Below are positions 53,584 through 62,509 of a DNA stretch of 64,000 bases, one piece after another; the first letter of the stretch is position 1, and every line of letters begins with the position of its first letter. Position numbers and translations under genes: made by a program. The stretch is from the NCBI RefSeq assembly GCF_002009175.1, contig NZ_CP018047.1:5084001-5148000 (forward strand), read 5' to 3'. This stretch comes from Streptomyces niveus (GTDB lineage Bacteria; Actinomycetota; Actinomycetes; Streptomycetales; Streptomycetaceae). The notes below the pieces were generated by a model that was given only the letters and a program-made list of their open reading frames with translations, made no database searches and had not been told where the DNA came from.

Positions 53584-55368
53584 GTGACTACTACCGCCTC
53601 CCACCACCTCTCACCCGCCTTCCCCGGCCGCGCGCCCTGGGGCACCGCCAACAAGCTGCGCGCCTGGCAGGAGAAGGCGCTGGAGCGATATCTCCAGGAG
53701 CAGCCGCGTGACTTCCTCGCCGTCGCGACCCCCGGCGCCGGGAAGACCACCTTCGCGCTGACCCTCGCGTCCTGGCTGCTGCACCACCATGTCGTGCAGC
53801 AGATCACCGTCGTCGCGCCGACCGAGCATCTCAAGAAGCAGTGGGCGGACGCCGCCGCGCGGATAGGGATCAAGCTCGACCCGGAGTACAGCGCGGGGCC
53901 GCTGAGCAAGGAGTACCACGGGGTCGCCGTGACGTACGCGGGTGTCGGCGTACGCCCCATGCTCCACCGCAACCGCTGCGAGCAGCGCAAGACGCTCGTG
54001 ATCCTCGACGAGATCCACCACGCCGGTGACTCCAAGTCCTGGGGCGAGGCGTGTCTTGAGGCCTTCGAGCCGGCCGCCAGGCGGCTCGCGCTGACCGGCA
54101 CGCCCTTCAGGTCCGACACCAACCCGATCCCCTTCGTCGCGTACGAGGAAGGCAACGACGGCATCCGCCGCTCCTCCGCCGACTACACCTACGGCTACGG
54201 CAACGCGCTGGGCGACGGCGTCGTGCGCCCCGTCATCTTCCTCAGCTACAGCGGCAACATGCGCTGGCGCACCAAGGCCGGTGACGAGATCGCCGCCAAG
54301 CTCGGCGAGCCCATGACGAAGGACGCGATCTCGCAGGCGTGGCGCACCGCGCTCGACCCGCGCGGCGAGTGGATGCCCAATGTGCTGCGCGCCGCCGACC
54401 GCCGGCTCACCGAGGTGCGCAAGTCCATCCCGGACGCCGGCGGACTGGTCATCGCCACCGACCAGGACTCGGCGCGCGCCTACGCCAAGATCGTCCGAGA
54501 GATCACCGGGACGAAGGCGACCGTCGTGCTCTCCGACGAGACCGCCGCCTCCAAGCGCATCGACGAGTTCAGCGCGGGCCAGGAGCGCTGGATGGTCGCC
54601 GTGCGCATGGTGTCGGAGGGCGTCGACGTGCCGCGCCTCGCGGTCGGCGTGTACGCCACGACCATCGCCACGCCCCTGTTCTTCGCGCAGGCCGTCGGCC
54701 GTTTCGTCCGGTCCAGACGGCGCGGCGAGACCGCGTCCGTCTTCCTGCCCACCATCCCCGGCCTCCTCGGTTTCGCCAACGAGATGGAGATGGAGCGCGA
54801 CCACGTCCTCGACAAGCCGAAGAAGGCGGGCGAGGAGGACCCGTACGCCGAGTCCGAGAAGGAGATGGCGGAGGCCGAGCGCCAGGAGGACGAGGACACC
54901 GGCGAGCAGGACACGCTGCCCTTCGAGGCGCTGGAGTCCGACGCGGTCTTCGACCGGGTGCTCTACGACGGCGCCGAGTTCGGCATGCAGGCGCACCCCG
55001 GCAGCGAGGAGGAGCAGGACTACCTCGGCATCCCCGGTCTCCTGGAGCCCGACCAGGTGCAGATGCTGCTCCAGAAGCGGCAGGCACGGCAGATCGCGCA
55101 CAGCCGCAAGAAGCCGGACTCCGAGGCGGATCTGCTGGAGCTGCCCGCCGACCGGCGCCCCGTCGTCTCCCACAAGGAACTGCTCGAACTGCGCAAGCAG
55201 CTCAACACGATGGTCGGCGCCTACGTCCACCAGAGCGGCAAACCGCACGGAGTGATCCACACGGAGCTGCGCCGGGTGTGCGGCGGACCCCCCAGCGCGG
55301 AGGCGACGGGCGGCCAACTCCGCGAGCGAATCAGAAAAGTTCAGGAATGGGCGACCCGAATGCGCTGA
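53584..55368 (+). CDS. DEAD/DEAH-box helicase
   Basis: A 594-residue SF2 helicase. Walker A ATPGAGKTTF near residue 50, TPTEHL-like APTEHLKKQW, DEIHHAG near 142, ALTGTPFRSD and QAVGRFVRSRRRGETA are helicase motifs Ia to VI. An acidic stretch around 410-450 (EDPYAESEKEMAEAERQEDE) divides it from the C-terminal part. GTG 53584 follows CGGAGACC; ATG 53545 is an in-frame alternative. It is conserved in Streptomyces, role unknown. Terminated by a strong hairpin. Confidence 0.9.
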   Translation: MTTTASHHLSPAFPGRAPWGTANKLRAWQEKALERYLQEQPRDFLAVATPGAGKTTFALTLASWLLHHHVVQQITVVAPTEHLKKQWADAAARIGIKLDPEYSAGPLSKEYHGVAVTYAGVGVRPMLHRNRCEQRKTLVILDEIHHAGDSKSWGEACLEAFEPAARRLALTGTPFRSDTNPIPFVAYEEGNDGIRRSSADYTYGYGNALGDGVVRPVIFLSYSGNMRWRTKAGDEIAAKLGEPMTKDAISQAWRTALDPRGEWMPNVLRAADRRLTEVRKSIPDAGGLVIATDQDSARAYAKIVREITGTKATVVLSDETAASKRIDEFSAGQERWMVAVRMVSEGVDVPRLAVGVYATTIATPLFFAQAVGRFVRSRRRGETASVFLPTIPGLLGFANEMEMERDHVLDKPKKAGEEDPYAESEKEMAEAERQEDEDTGEQDTLPFEALESDAVFDRVLYDGAEFGMQAHPGSEEEQDYLGIPGLLEPDQVQMLLQKRQARQIAHSRKKPDSEADLLELPADRRPVVSHKELLELRKQLNTMVGAYVHQSGKPHGVIHTELRRVCGGPPSAEATGGQLRERIRKVQEWATRMR

Positions 55369-55387
55369 GCGCGAAGGGTGTTTTTCG

Positions 55388-55424
55388 GCCTCCCGGACGC
55401 CGTCGCGGCGTCCGGGAGGCTTTT
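55388..55424 (+). terminator. Strong terminator after the helicase gene
   Basis: GCCTCCCGGACGCC and GGCGTCCGGGAGGC pair perfectly around GTCGC and are followed by TTTT. The spacer up to 55674 holds only IclR-gene leader sequence. Confidence 0.92.
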
Positions 55425-55674
55425 CTACGCGCGTCCATTCATGGGAAATCGCATGAATAGTCAGTGAGAGTCCCTTTTCTATGCTTGTTCTGGCGCGAAC
55501 GGGGAGCAACTGACCGCCCATGACCGGATTCTGGACGAGGTCTTCCGCTGAGCGGTACGGATCGCTAATGTCCCGGCAATACACACGCGCCGTGGCAGCA
55601 CCGCCGCGGAGCGCAGCCGATGCGCCATGGCCTGCCTGGCGGCTCACTCCGAAAATCCGAAGGAGAGGGGCGTC

Positions 55675-56316
55675 GTGACCGCGGAGACCTCCCAGACGCT
55701 CGACCGGGGACTGCGCGTCCTCAAACTTCTCGCCGACACCGACCACGGGCTGACCGTCACCGAGTTGTCCAACAAACTCGGCGTCAACCGCACCGTCGTC
55801 TACCGGCTCCTCGCCACCCTGGAACAGCACGCGCTGGTCCGCCGCGATCTGGGCGGACGCGCCAGAGTGGGCCTCGGTGTGCTGCGCCTCGGCCGCCAGG
55901 TGCATCCCCTCGTACGGGAAGCGGCCCTGCCCGCCCTGCGCTCGCTCGCCGAGGACATAGGCGCGACCGCCCATCTCACGCTCGTGGACGGCGCCGAGGC
56001 GCTGGCCGTGGCCGTCGTGGAGCCGACCTGGACGGACTACCACGTCGCCTACCGCGCCGGTTTCCGCCACCCGCTGGACCGGGGCGCCGCGGGCAAGGCG
56101 ATCCTGGCCGCCCGGCAGGGCTCGTACACCGAGGCGCGGTGCACGCTGACCCACGGCGAGCTGGAGGCAGGTGCCAGCGGGGCCGCCGCCGCGCTCGTCG
56201 GGGTGACCGGGATCGAGGGCAGCGTGGGCGTCGTGATGCTCGCCGACTCGGTGCCGGAGCGGGTGGGGCCGCGCGTGGTGGACGCCGCGCGCGAGGTGGC
56301 CGACGCGCTGCGCTGA
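55675..56316 (+). CDS. IclR-family regulator
   Basis: A 213-residue regulator. Residues ~5-65 are the winged helix (TLDRGLRVLKLLADTDHGLT, NRTVVYRLLATLEQH), and the rest an effector domain, slightly short for the family (RSLAEDIGATAHLTLVDGAE, RHPLDRGAAGKAILAAR). GTG 55675 has AAGGAG nine bases upstream; the frame continues to ATG 55627 without conserved sequence. No adjoining catabolic genes reveal its target. Confidence 0.88.
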   Translation: MTAETSQTLDRGLRVLKLLADTDHGLTVTELSNKLGVNRTVVYRLLATLEQHALVRRDLGGRARVGLGVLRLGRQVHPLVREAALPALRSLAEDIGATAHLTLVDGAEALAVAVVEPTWTDYHVAYRAGFRHPLDRGAAGKAILAARQGSYTEARCTLTHGELEAGASGAAAALVGVTGIEGSVGVVMLADSVPERVGPRVVDAAREVADALR

Positions 56317-56374
56317 GCGGGCCCGGCGCGAGGGCGGGGACCCCGGGGGTTTCGGGTGCCCCCGCGGCGGCGGA

Positions 56375-56380
56375 TAGATT
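56375..56380 (+). promoter_or_regulatory. -10 giving a leaderless Lon-like protease mRNA
   Basis: TAGATT is followed by six bases and GTG 56387; no ribosome site exists. Confidence 0.5.
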
Positions 56381-56386
56381 GGCGCC

Positions 56387-57184
56387 GTGCTCTCTCGTCT
56401 CTCCGGTCTCTCGCGCCCCCGCACCCTCGCCCTCTCCGCGGTGCCGATCGTCGCGCTGCTCGTCGTCGTCGGAGTCGCCCCGTTGCCGTACGCGGTGGCC
56501 CAGCCCGGCCTGACCGCGAACGTCCTCGCCGACTACCAGGGCACGCCCGTCATCTCGATCAAGGGCGCGCCGACCCGCGAGACGACGGGGCAGCTGCGGA
56601 TGACGACGATCCTGGCGACGGGACCGTCCGCCGAGGTCGACTTCGGTGACGTCCTCGACGGCTGGATCCGGACCGACCGCGCCGTGCTGCCGCGCGACTC
56701 CGTATACCCGGCCGGCCAGTCCGACAAGGAGATCCAGAAGCACAACACCGACGAGATGGTGAAGTCGCAGAACTCCGCCGTCGACGCGGCCCTCGCCCAG
56801 CTCGGCCGGAAGCCGGACTCCGTGGACGTCACCCTCCATCTCGCCGACGTGGGCGGCCCCAGCGCGGGCCTCCTCTTCGCGCTCGGCATTGTCGACATGC
56901 TCGACGGCGACGGCTCGGGCGGTGACCTCACCGGCGGTCGCGACATCGCGGGCACCGGCACGATCAGCGCGACCGGCGACGTCGGCGCGGTCGGCGGCGT
57001 CTCGCTCAAGACCCAGGCGGCGGGCCGCGACGGCGCGACGGTCTTCCTCGTCCCGGAGGCGGAGTGCGCGGACGCGCGGTCCGAACTCCCCGACGGGATG
57101 CGGCTGATCCCGGTCAGGACCCTGAAGGGCGCGGTGTCGTCGCTGAAGGCGCTGGAGCAGGGGGGCAAGGTGCCGAACTGCTGA
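56387..57184 (+). CDS. Secreted/membrane Lon-type (S16) protease
   Basis: A 265-residue YlbL-like protein lacking an AAA module. A signal anchor at residues ~12-38 exports it; the C-terminal half is the S16 domain with Ser in GGPSAGLLFALG near 159 and Lys in GGVSLKTQAA near 207, forming the Ser-Lys pair. The PDZ domain found between anchor and protease in longer relatives is not obvious at this length. It may clip envelope proteins. Confidence 0.87.
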   Translation: MLSRLSGLSRPRTLALSAVPIVALLVVVGVAPLPYAVAQPGLTANVLADYQGTPVISIKGAPTRETTGQLRMTTILATGPSAEVDFGDVLDGWIRTDRAVLPRDSVYPAGQSDKEIQKHNTDEMVKSQNSAVDAALAQLGRKPDSVDVTLHLADVGGPSAGLLFALGIVDMLDGDGSGGDLTGGRDIAGTGTISATGDVGAVGGVSLKTQAAGRDGATVFLVPEAECADARSELPDGMRLIPVRTLKGAVSSLKALEQGGKVPNC

Positions 57185-57189
57185 CGCCC

Positions 57190-57646
57190 GCGGGGTTCTC
57201 AGGCCCTGCCGCGTCCAGACCGCGCCACACCGGCAGCAGCGCCGGGCTCAGGGTCGCCAGCAGATAGGCGCCGCCCATCAGCAGCAGGGCGGGGGACGGA
57301 CCGGCGCCCTCGACCAGCAGACCCGCCGTCGCCACCGTCGGAACGGGAGCGCGTCGGCGCGGTGCGGCAGGGGGATCGCCCCGACGGAGAACGCGCACAG
57401 CAGGTCGGAGGCGATCGAGACACGGTGCCGGCCGATCCGGTCGATGACGGGGCCGCCGATGAGCGCGGAGATCACCACCGGGAGGGTGGCGCAGAAGGCC
57501 ACCAGGCCCGCGCGGCCGGCGCTGCCGGTGGTCTGGAGGACGAACCAGGGGACGCCGATGAGGCTGAGGGTGCGGCCCGTGGCGGAGATCGCGTTGGCGG
57601 TCAGGACGGCGGTGAGTGGCCACCGCCGTACCGGTGCCGCACTCAT
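57190..57646 (-). pseudogene. MFS exporter with large internal deletion
   Basis: Starting at ATG 57646 the frame reads RRWPLTAVLTANAISATGRT and three helices to IPLPHRADALP. Near 57335 it changes frame to a C-terminal fragment, TVATAGLLVEGAGPSPALLL to LLPVWRGLDAAGP. About 250 residues in the middle are missing. The tail runs into the end of the convergent S16 protease gene, so its stop is lost too. Confidence 0.8.
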
Positions 57647-57834
57647 ACGGGGCGGATACGGGGCCGCGACGGCCTGTTGACGAGCTGCAGGCCCAACTCG
57701 ACGAGGAGCCAGCCCAGTCGGGCCCGCGCCCGCGCTTCGCGGCGGACCGCGCGGTGGCGGTGTGCGGCGGCCTCGGCGCGCAGTTCGGTGGCGCGTATGG
57801 AGTGGAGGTGGAGGTGCACGTCGGAAAATGGCAT
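57643..57834 (-). CDS. Small conserved protein with an Arg/Ala-rich helix
   Basis: A 63-residue protein: MPFSDVHLHLHSIRATELRA is followed by a long basic helix and GWLLVELGLQLV, an amphipathic end. Its stop overlaps the ATG of the broken exporter (ATGA), so it belonged to one operon. AGGGA lies 12 bases before ATG 57834. Similar small proteins occur in Streptomyces; no function known to me. Confidence 0.65.
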   Translation of the reverse strand: MPFSDVHLHLHSIRATELRAEAAAHRHRAVRREARARARLGWLLVELGLQLVNRPSRPRIRPV

Positions 57835-57915
57835 GACAAATCGTCCCTTCGCGCGCCTGCTGTCGAGGCGCGGGAGTGATGCCGGGGTGGTGGTGGTCTC
57901 GGGTGGCGGTGCTGC

Positions 57916-58527
57916 TCAGGCTTCCGGTTGGCCGTCGAGCCTCTTCTGCGGGAAGGCGTGCAGATGGATCCGTACCTGCGCCGCGTCGTCCTCGCCCTCA
58001 GGTGCCGCGCGGTCCGTGTAACTGGCGATCAGATCGTGTATCCGGCCGTCCAGTTCGGCCAGCAGTTCGGGAGTAAGACGTAGCGTGAAGTCGCTGAGGT
58101 CGGCCTTCGTCGCCCAGACGTCGGGCCAGTCGTGCATGGTGCCCAGCCAGGTGCTCACCTCCTGGCCATGGATGGACGCGCTCTCGTGCATGAAGGTGCT
58201 CAGCGCGCCCCGTACCTCCGGGCTGGGGTCGAAGTGCAGCGTGGCGTCGACCATGACGCCCTTGTCCGCGGCCTTCCACCAGCGCTCCCGGCCTTTCCCG
58301 CGCTCGGGGTCGTCCGCGACGAACCCGTGGCTCGCGAGCTGGCGCAGGTGGTAGCTGGTGGCGCCGCTCGACTCGCCCAGCCGGTCCGCGAGTTGGGACG
58401 CGGTGGCCGGACCGTGGTGCCGCAGGGCATTCAGCAGCCTCATCCGCAAGGGGTGGGCGAGGCCGCGCAGCGAGCGCGGGTCCAGGGTGCGGACATCCGG
58501 CTCGGGAACGTCGGGGTTCTCGGACAT
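57916..58527 (-). CDS. ArsR-family regulator
   Basis: A 203-residue winged-helix regulator: LRGLAHPLRMRLLNALRHHG, ASQLADRLGESSGATSYHLR. The C-terminal half (~100-190) is a longer ligand or dimerisation region than in classical metal ArsR proteins and has no Cys pair, so an organic ligand is likely. ATG 58527 starts right behind a promoter covered by a 23-base-arm inverted repeat, pointing to strong autorepression. It precedes the small-protein and broken-exporter genes. Confidence 0.88.
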   Translation of the reverse strand: MSENPDVPEPDVRTLDPRSLRGLAHPLRMRLLNALRHHGPATASQLADRLGESSGATSYHLRQLASHGFVADDPERGKGRERWWKAADKGVMVDATLHFDPSPEVRGALSTFMHESASIHGQEVSTWLGTMHDWPDVWATKADLSDFTLRLTPELLAELDGRIHDLIASYTDRAAPEGEDDAAQVRIHLHAFPQKRLDGQPEA

Positions 58528-58533
58528 GGCCTC

Positions 58534-58562
58534 ATCGTAGACATGCAAAGAAGTGGTTGCAA
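58534..58562 (-). promoter_or_regulatory. Promoter of the ArsR gene
   Basis: Read leftward, TTGCAA (58562-58557) and TACGAT (58539-58534) are exactly 17 bases apart. The -10 lies six bases before the ATG, so the mRNA should be almost leaderless. Confidence 0.7.
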
Positions 58563-58593
58563 GGATTTCTTTGCAACCACTTCTTTGCATGTC
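58540..58593. repeat. Large perfect inverted repeat, ArsR operator
   Basis: Arms 58540-58562 and 58571-58593 are perfect 23-base complements around GGATTTCT. Each arm itself contains TGCAA-N8-TTGCA, so four TTGCAA-like half-sites lie in a row. The left arm covers the -35 and spacer of the ArsR promoter. In RNA it could also form a hairpin that terminates the importer operon coming from the right. Confidence 0.85.
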
Positions 58594-58606
58594 CGTGCTC
58601 AGGGGC

Positions 58607-59602
58607 TCAGCCCTCCTTTATGAAGCCCTCCTCGATCAGCCAGTCCTTCGCCACCTCGTGCGGATCCTGGCCGTCCACGTCCACCTTCGCGTTCAGCTCC
58701 TGCGCGATCCCGGTGTTCAGCCGCTTGCTCAGCGGATCGAGCAGACCCGCGATCTCCGGGTACTTCTCGTACGTCGAACTGTGGATCACCGGCGCCGCGT
58801 TGTAGTTCGGGAAGAAGCGCTTGTCGTCGGAGACCGTGTCCAGATCCAGGGACTTGATCCGGCCGTCCGTCGTGAACACCTCGCCCACCAGGCAGGAGTT
58901 GGACTTCGACACCTGTGTGTAGATGATGCCGGCGTCCATCTTCTTCACGCTCGACGCGGGGATGTTCATCCCGTACGCCTTCACCATCCCCGGCAGCCCG
59001 TCGTCCCTCGACGCGAACTCGTTCTCCACACAGATCGTGACCGCGCCCGGCTCCTTCTTCGACAGCGCGGCGACGTCCGACATCGTCTTGAGCTTGTACT
59101 TCGCGTTGTTCTGCTTGCTGATGCCCAGCGAGTAGGTGTTGTTGAGCGTGGACGGCGACAGCCAGCTCACATCGTGCGAGCGGTCCGCGTCCCGTACGGC
59201 CGTCCACTGCTCGCCCGAGTCGACGATCGGCTTCGCGTTGCCGAGGTAGGTGATCCAGGCCGTGCCCGTGTACTCGTACATCGCGTCCGCGTCACCCTTG
59301 ACGATCGCCTCGCGCGCGCTGATCGAGCCCGGCAGGTTCGTCCGGTCCAGGACCTCCGCGCCCGCCGCCTTGAAGATCAGGCCGATCATCTGCCCGAGAA
59401 TGATGTTCTCGCTGAAGTTCTTCGACGTGACCGTCAGCGAGGCGCCCTTGAGGGGTTCGCCCTTGCCGACCGAGCCGGGGACGACATCGTCCACCATCGG
59501 CGAGCCGCTCTTGAGGCCGCACCCGCTGAGCGTGGCCGCGCTCAGCAGCAGGGCCAGCCCGCCCGTCACGAGCTTGTGGGGGCCGTATCGCTTGGTGCGC
59601 AT
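58607..59602 (-). CDS. Glycine-betaine/choline-type substrate-binding lipoprotein
   Basis: A 331-residue OpuC/ProX-like protein. The signal peptide ends in the lipobox LSGC; LTVTSKNFSENIILGQMIG is the family's first block, and the ligand-site aromatic residues fit AMYEYTGTAWITYLG. It binds a quaternary amine osmoprotectant outside the membrane. Its ATG 59602 overlaps the TGA of the permease by one base. Confidence 0.9.
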   Translation of the reverse strand: MRTKRYGPHKLVTGGLALLLSAATLSGCGLKSGSPMVDDVVPGSVGKGEPLKGASLTVTSKNFSENIILGQMIGLIFKAAGAEVLDRTNLPGSISAREAIVKGDADAMYEYTGTAWITYLGNAKPIVDSGEQWTAVRDADRSHDVSWLSPSTLNNTYSLGISKQNNAKYKLKTMSDVAALSKKEPGAVTICVENEFASRDDGLPGMVKAYGMNIPASSVKKMDAGIIYTQVSKSNSCLVGEVFTTDGRIKSLDLDTVSDDKRFFPNYNAAPVIHSSTYEKYPEIAGLLDPLSKRLNTGIAQELNAKVDVDGQDPHEVAKDWLIEEGFIKEG

Positions 59603-60444
59603 CAGCGCTCCTCCAGTCCGCGCGGGGTGAGGGCCACTTCGACCAGCGAGGCCAGCCAGTCGATCAGCAGCGCCAGCGTCACCGTCAGCACCGAGCCCAG
59701 GACCAGGACCGGCATGCGCTGCGTCTGGATGCCCGAGGTGATCAGGTCACCGAGCCCGCCACCGCCGCCGAAGGTCGCCAGGGTCGCCGTGCCCACGTTG
59801 AGCACCAGCGCCGTCCGTACGCCCGCCAGGATCAGCGGTACGGCCAGGGGCAGTTCGACCCTGGTCAGCGTCCCGAGGGACGACATCCCGATGCCGCGCG
59901 ACGCCTCCACGAGCTGTGGGTCGATGGCCTTCAGCCCGGCCACGGTGTTGGCGAGCACCGGCAGCACCGCGTAGATGACCATGCCGACGATCGCCGTCGA
60001 CGGGCCGATGCCCAGCCAGATCACCAGCAGCGCCAGCAGACCGATGGCCGGGGTCGCCTGCCCGATGTTGGCGACGGCGGTCACCGCCGGCGCCGCCCTG
60101 GACAGTCCGCGCCGGGTCAGCGCGATACCGAGCGGGATCGCGATGACGAGCACCCAGAAGGTGGAGATCGCGGTCAGTTCGATGTGCTGCCACAGGCGCA
60201 GCTGCACATTGCCGCCGGCGAGCGAGTTCTTCGCGATCGAGTCGAGCGGGACATTGGTGATCCAGACGTACGTCAGCAGCAGGGAGACCGCGATCACGGC
60301 GGGCACCGTCACCAGCTTGGCCCGGGTGATCCGCCGCCCCGGGGCGGCGGGCGGCGCCACCGGCTCCGACTCCTCGTCCCGGAAGGCGTGCCCCTTGACG
60401 TCGTACTCGCCCGGCGGGCGCTGTTTCTGCGCGGGAGCACTCAT
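59602..60444 (-). CDS. Glycine-betaine/choline-type permease 2
   Basis: A 280-residue permease, cytoplasmic for the first ~40 residues, then about six helices; the docking loop is QLVEASRGIGMSSLGTLTRV. ATG 60444 overlaps the ATPase stop by four bases. The frame continues upstream within the ATPase gene, which is excluded. Confidence 0.9.
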   Translation of the reverse strand: MSAPAQKQRPPGEYDVKGHAFRDEESEPVAPPAAPGRRITRAKLVTVPAVIAVSLLLTYVWITNVPLDSIAKNSLAGGNVQLRLWQHIELTAISTFWVLVIAIPLGIALTRRGLSRAAPAVTAVANIGQATPAIGLLALLVIWLGIGPSTAIVGMVIYAVLPVLANTVAGLKAIDPQLVEASRGIGMSSLGTLTRVELPLAVPLILAGVRTALVLNVGTATLATFGGGGGLGDLITSGIQTQRMPVLVLGSVLTVTLALLIDWLASLVEVALTPRGLEER

Positions 60445-61757
60445 GCGTCCGCACCGCCCTGCGGCTCCTGCCCGGTCCGCTCCCGGCGCTGCTCCGCCAG
60501 TTCGTGCTGGTGCTCGAAGGCGGTGAGGCGGTCCGCCTCCAGCATTTCCTGGACCGACGTCATCAGCGTCTCCATGTCGACGACGCCGATGTACTCGCCG
60601 CGCCTGCCGGTCACGGCGACCCGGCCGCCGCTGTCGGTCAGGACCGCCTCCAGCGCGTCGTGGAGGGTGGCGTCCCTGGTCACGGTGTCGTGCACGAGCT
60701 GGCCCGCGTTGGCGAGCGAGCCCTTGGCGCGCGACAGGTCGCCCCGGCGCAGCCATTTGTACGGGCGGTTCTTCCGGTCCAGCATCAGCAGCTCGTTGTG
60801 CGGGCCGCTGTTCAGCTTGTTGAATATCGACTGGAGCGGGTCCTCGACCGTCACCGTCGGGAACTCGGCGATCTCCACGTCCCGTACGCGTGTGAGGTTC
60901 AGCCGCTTCAGCGCCGCCCCCGCGCCCACGAAGCCGGACACGAAGTCGTCGGCGGGATTGGTGAGGATCGCCTCGGGGGTGTCGAACTGGGCGATGTGCG
61001 AACGCTCCCGCAGGATCGCGATCCGGTCGCCGAGCTTGATCGCCTCGTCGAAGTCGTGCGTCACGAACACGATCGTCTTGTGCAACTCGTGCTGCAGACG
61101 TATCAGTTCGTCCTGGAGATGGTCGCGTGTGATCGGGTCGACGGCGCCGAACGGCTCGTCCATCAGCAGCACCGGCGGATCGGCCGCGAGCGCCCGCGCC
61201 ACCCCCACCCGCTGCTGCTGGCCGCCCGAGAGCTGGCGCGGATAGCGGCCGTGGAACTCACGCGGGTCGAGTCCGACCAGATCGAGCATCTCCTCGACGC
61301 GGTCCTTCACCTTCGACTTGGACCAGCCGACCATCTTCGGCACCAGCGCGATGTTCTCGCCGACCGTCATGTGCGGGAAGAGACCGGACGACTGGATCGC
61401 GTAGCCGATCTGCCGGCGCAGCTTCACCGGGTCCATGTCCGTGACGTCCTCGTCGTTGATCCTGATCCGCCCGGACGAGGGCTCGATCAGCCGGTTGATC
61501 ATCTTGAGGGTGGTCGACTTACCGCAGCCGGACGGGCCGACCAGGATGACGGTCTCACCCGCCTTGATCTCCATCGAGACGTTGTCGACGGCCGGGTTCG
61601 CAGTGCCCGGATAGCGCTTGGTGAGGCCGTCGAGCTGGATGGTGGCGCCGCTCGTGGAACCGGCGCCCCCCGCGGCGCCGTTCGACGTGACGATCGCGAC
61701 ACCCCGCGAGGTGTCGTCGGCCGCCTCGGCCGTCTTCGGGTCAGCGGTCTCAGACAC
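60441..61757 (-). CDS. Glycine-betaine/choline-type ATPase with CBS domains
   Basis: A 438-residue OpuCA/ProV-like ATPase. Walker A GPSGCGKST, Q-loop IQSSGLFPHMT, signature LSGGQQQR and Walker B VLLMDEPFGAVDP are intact. Two CBS domains follow (~residues 300-420, GRRGEYIGVVDMETL), which in this family sense ionic strength or cyclic nucleotides. GTG 61757 with GAGGGGG upstream is preferred; it overlaps the upstream permease by eight bases. Confidence 0.92.
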   Translation of the reverse strand: MSETADPKTAEAADDTSRGVAIVTSNGAAGGAGSTSGATIQLDGLTKRYPGTANPAVDNVSMEIKAGETVILVGPSGCGKSTTLKMINRLIEPSSGRIRINDEDVTDMDPVKLRRQIGYAIQSSGLFPHMTVGENIALVPKMVGWSKSKVKDRVEEMLDLVGLDPREFHGRYPRQLSGGQQQRVGVARALAADPPVLLMDEPFGAVDPITRDHLQDELIRLQHELHKTIVFVTHDFDEAIKLGDRIAILRERSHIAQFDTPEAILTNPADDFVSGFVGAGAALKRLNLTRVRDVEIAEFPTVTVEDPLQSIFNKLNSGPHNELLMLDRKNRPYKWLRRGDLSRAKGSLANAGQLVHDTVTRDATLHDALEAVLTDSGGRVAVTGRRGEYIGVVDMETLMTSVQEMLEADRLTAFEHQHELAEQRRERTGQEPQGGADA

Positions 61758-62397
61758 GGATCCCCCTCGGGATGGTGAGTCGGCCGAGCAGGACATACGC
61801 GGCGTCGAAGAGCAGGGCGAGAATGACGATGCCGATCGTCCCGGCGAGCACCTGGTTGATCGCGTTGGCGCTGCCCAGCGAGGCGATGCCGCGGAAGATC
61901 TCGTTGCCGAGGCCGGGCCCCGACGCGTACGCGGCGATGGCGGCGATCCCCATCAGCATCTGGGTGGAGACGCGGATCCCGGTGAGGATCGGCGGCCAGG
62001 CGAGCGGCAGTTCGACCTTGATCAGCCGGGCGGTGCGCGACATCCCGATGCCCTTGGCGGCGTCCACCAGGTCGGGGTCCACACCGCGCAGCCCGACCAC
62101 GGCGTTACGGACGATGGGCAGCAGCCCGTACAGCGTCAGGACGATCACCGTGGGCGCGACGCCCAGACCGACCAGCGGGATGAGCAGACCGATGGCCGCC
62201 AGCGAGGGGATGGTCAGGATCGAGGCGGTGGAGAGGATCGCCAGATTGCCGCCCCAGGGGCTGCGGTAGGTCAGTACGCCGATGACGACACCCAGGACGG
62301 TGGCGATCACCATGCACTGGAAGACGGCGCTTGCGTGCTGGAACGAGTCGGTGAGCAGCTGTTGGTGGCGGTTGGCCAGGTAGTCCCAGAAGTCCAC
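61750..62397 (-). CDS. Glycine-betaine/choline-type permease 1
   Basis: A 215-residue permease with about six helices and the docking loop DLVDAAKGIGMSRTARLIKV. GTG 62397 (VDFWDYLANRHQQ) is preceded by GAGAGGAG; the longer frame upstream is not conserved. First gene of the importer operon. The 112 bases in front of it have GGTCGGCC repeats and the end of the Lrp gene. Confidence 0.9.
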   Translation of the reverse strand: MDFWDYLANRHQQLLTDSFQHASAVFQCMVIATVLGVVIGVLTYRSPWGGNLAILSTASILTIPSLAAIGLLIPLVGLGVAPTVIVLTLYGLLPIVRNAVVGLRGVDPDLVDAAKGIGMSRTARLIKVELPLAWPPILTGIRVSTQMLMGIAAIAAYASGPGLGNEIFRGIASLGSANAINQVLAGTIGIVILALLFDAAYVLLGRLTIPRGIRV

Positions 62398-62509
62398 GGC
62401 GCTCCTCTCGGTGGGTCGGAGCCGGTCGGCCGGTCGGCCGGCCGGCCGATCACGTCGTTCGGTCGTCCAGGTCCTGCGGTTCGTGCTGGTCGTTGGCCGC
62501 GCCGGCCGG

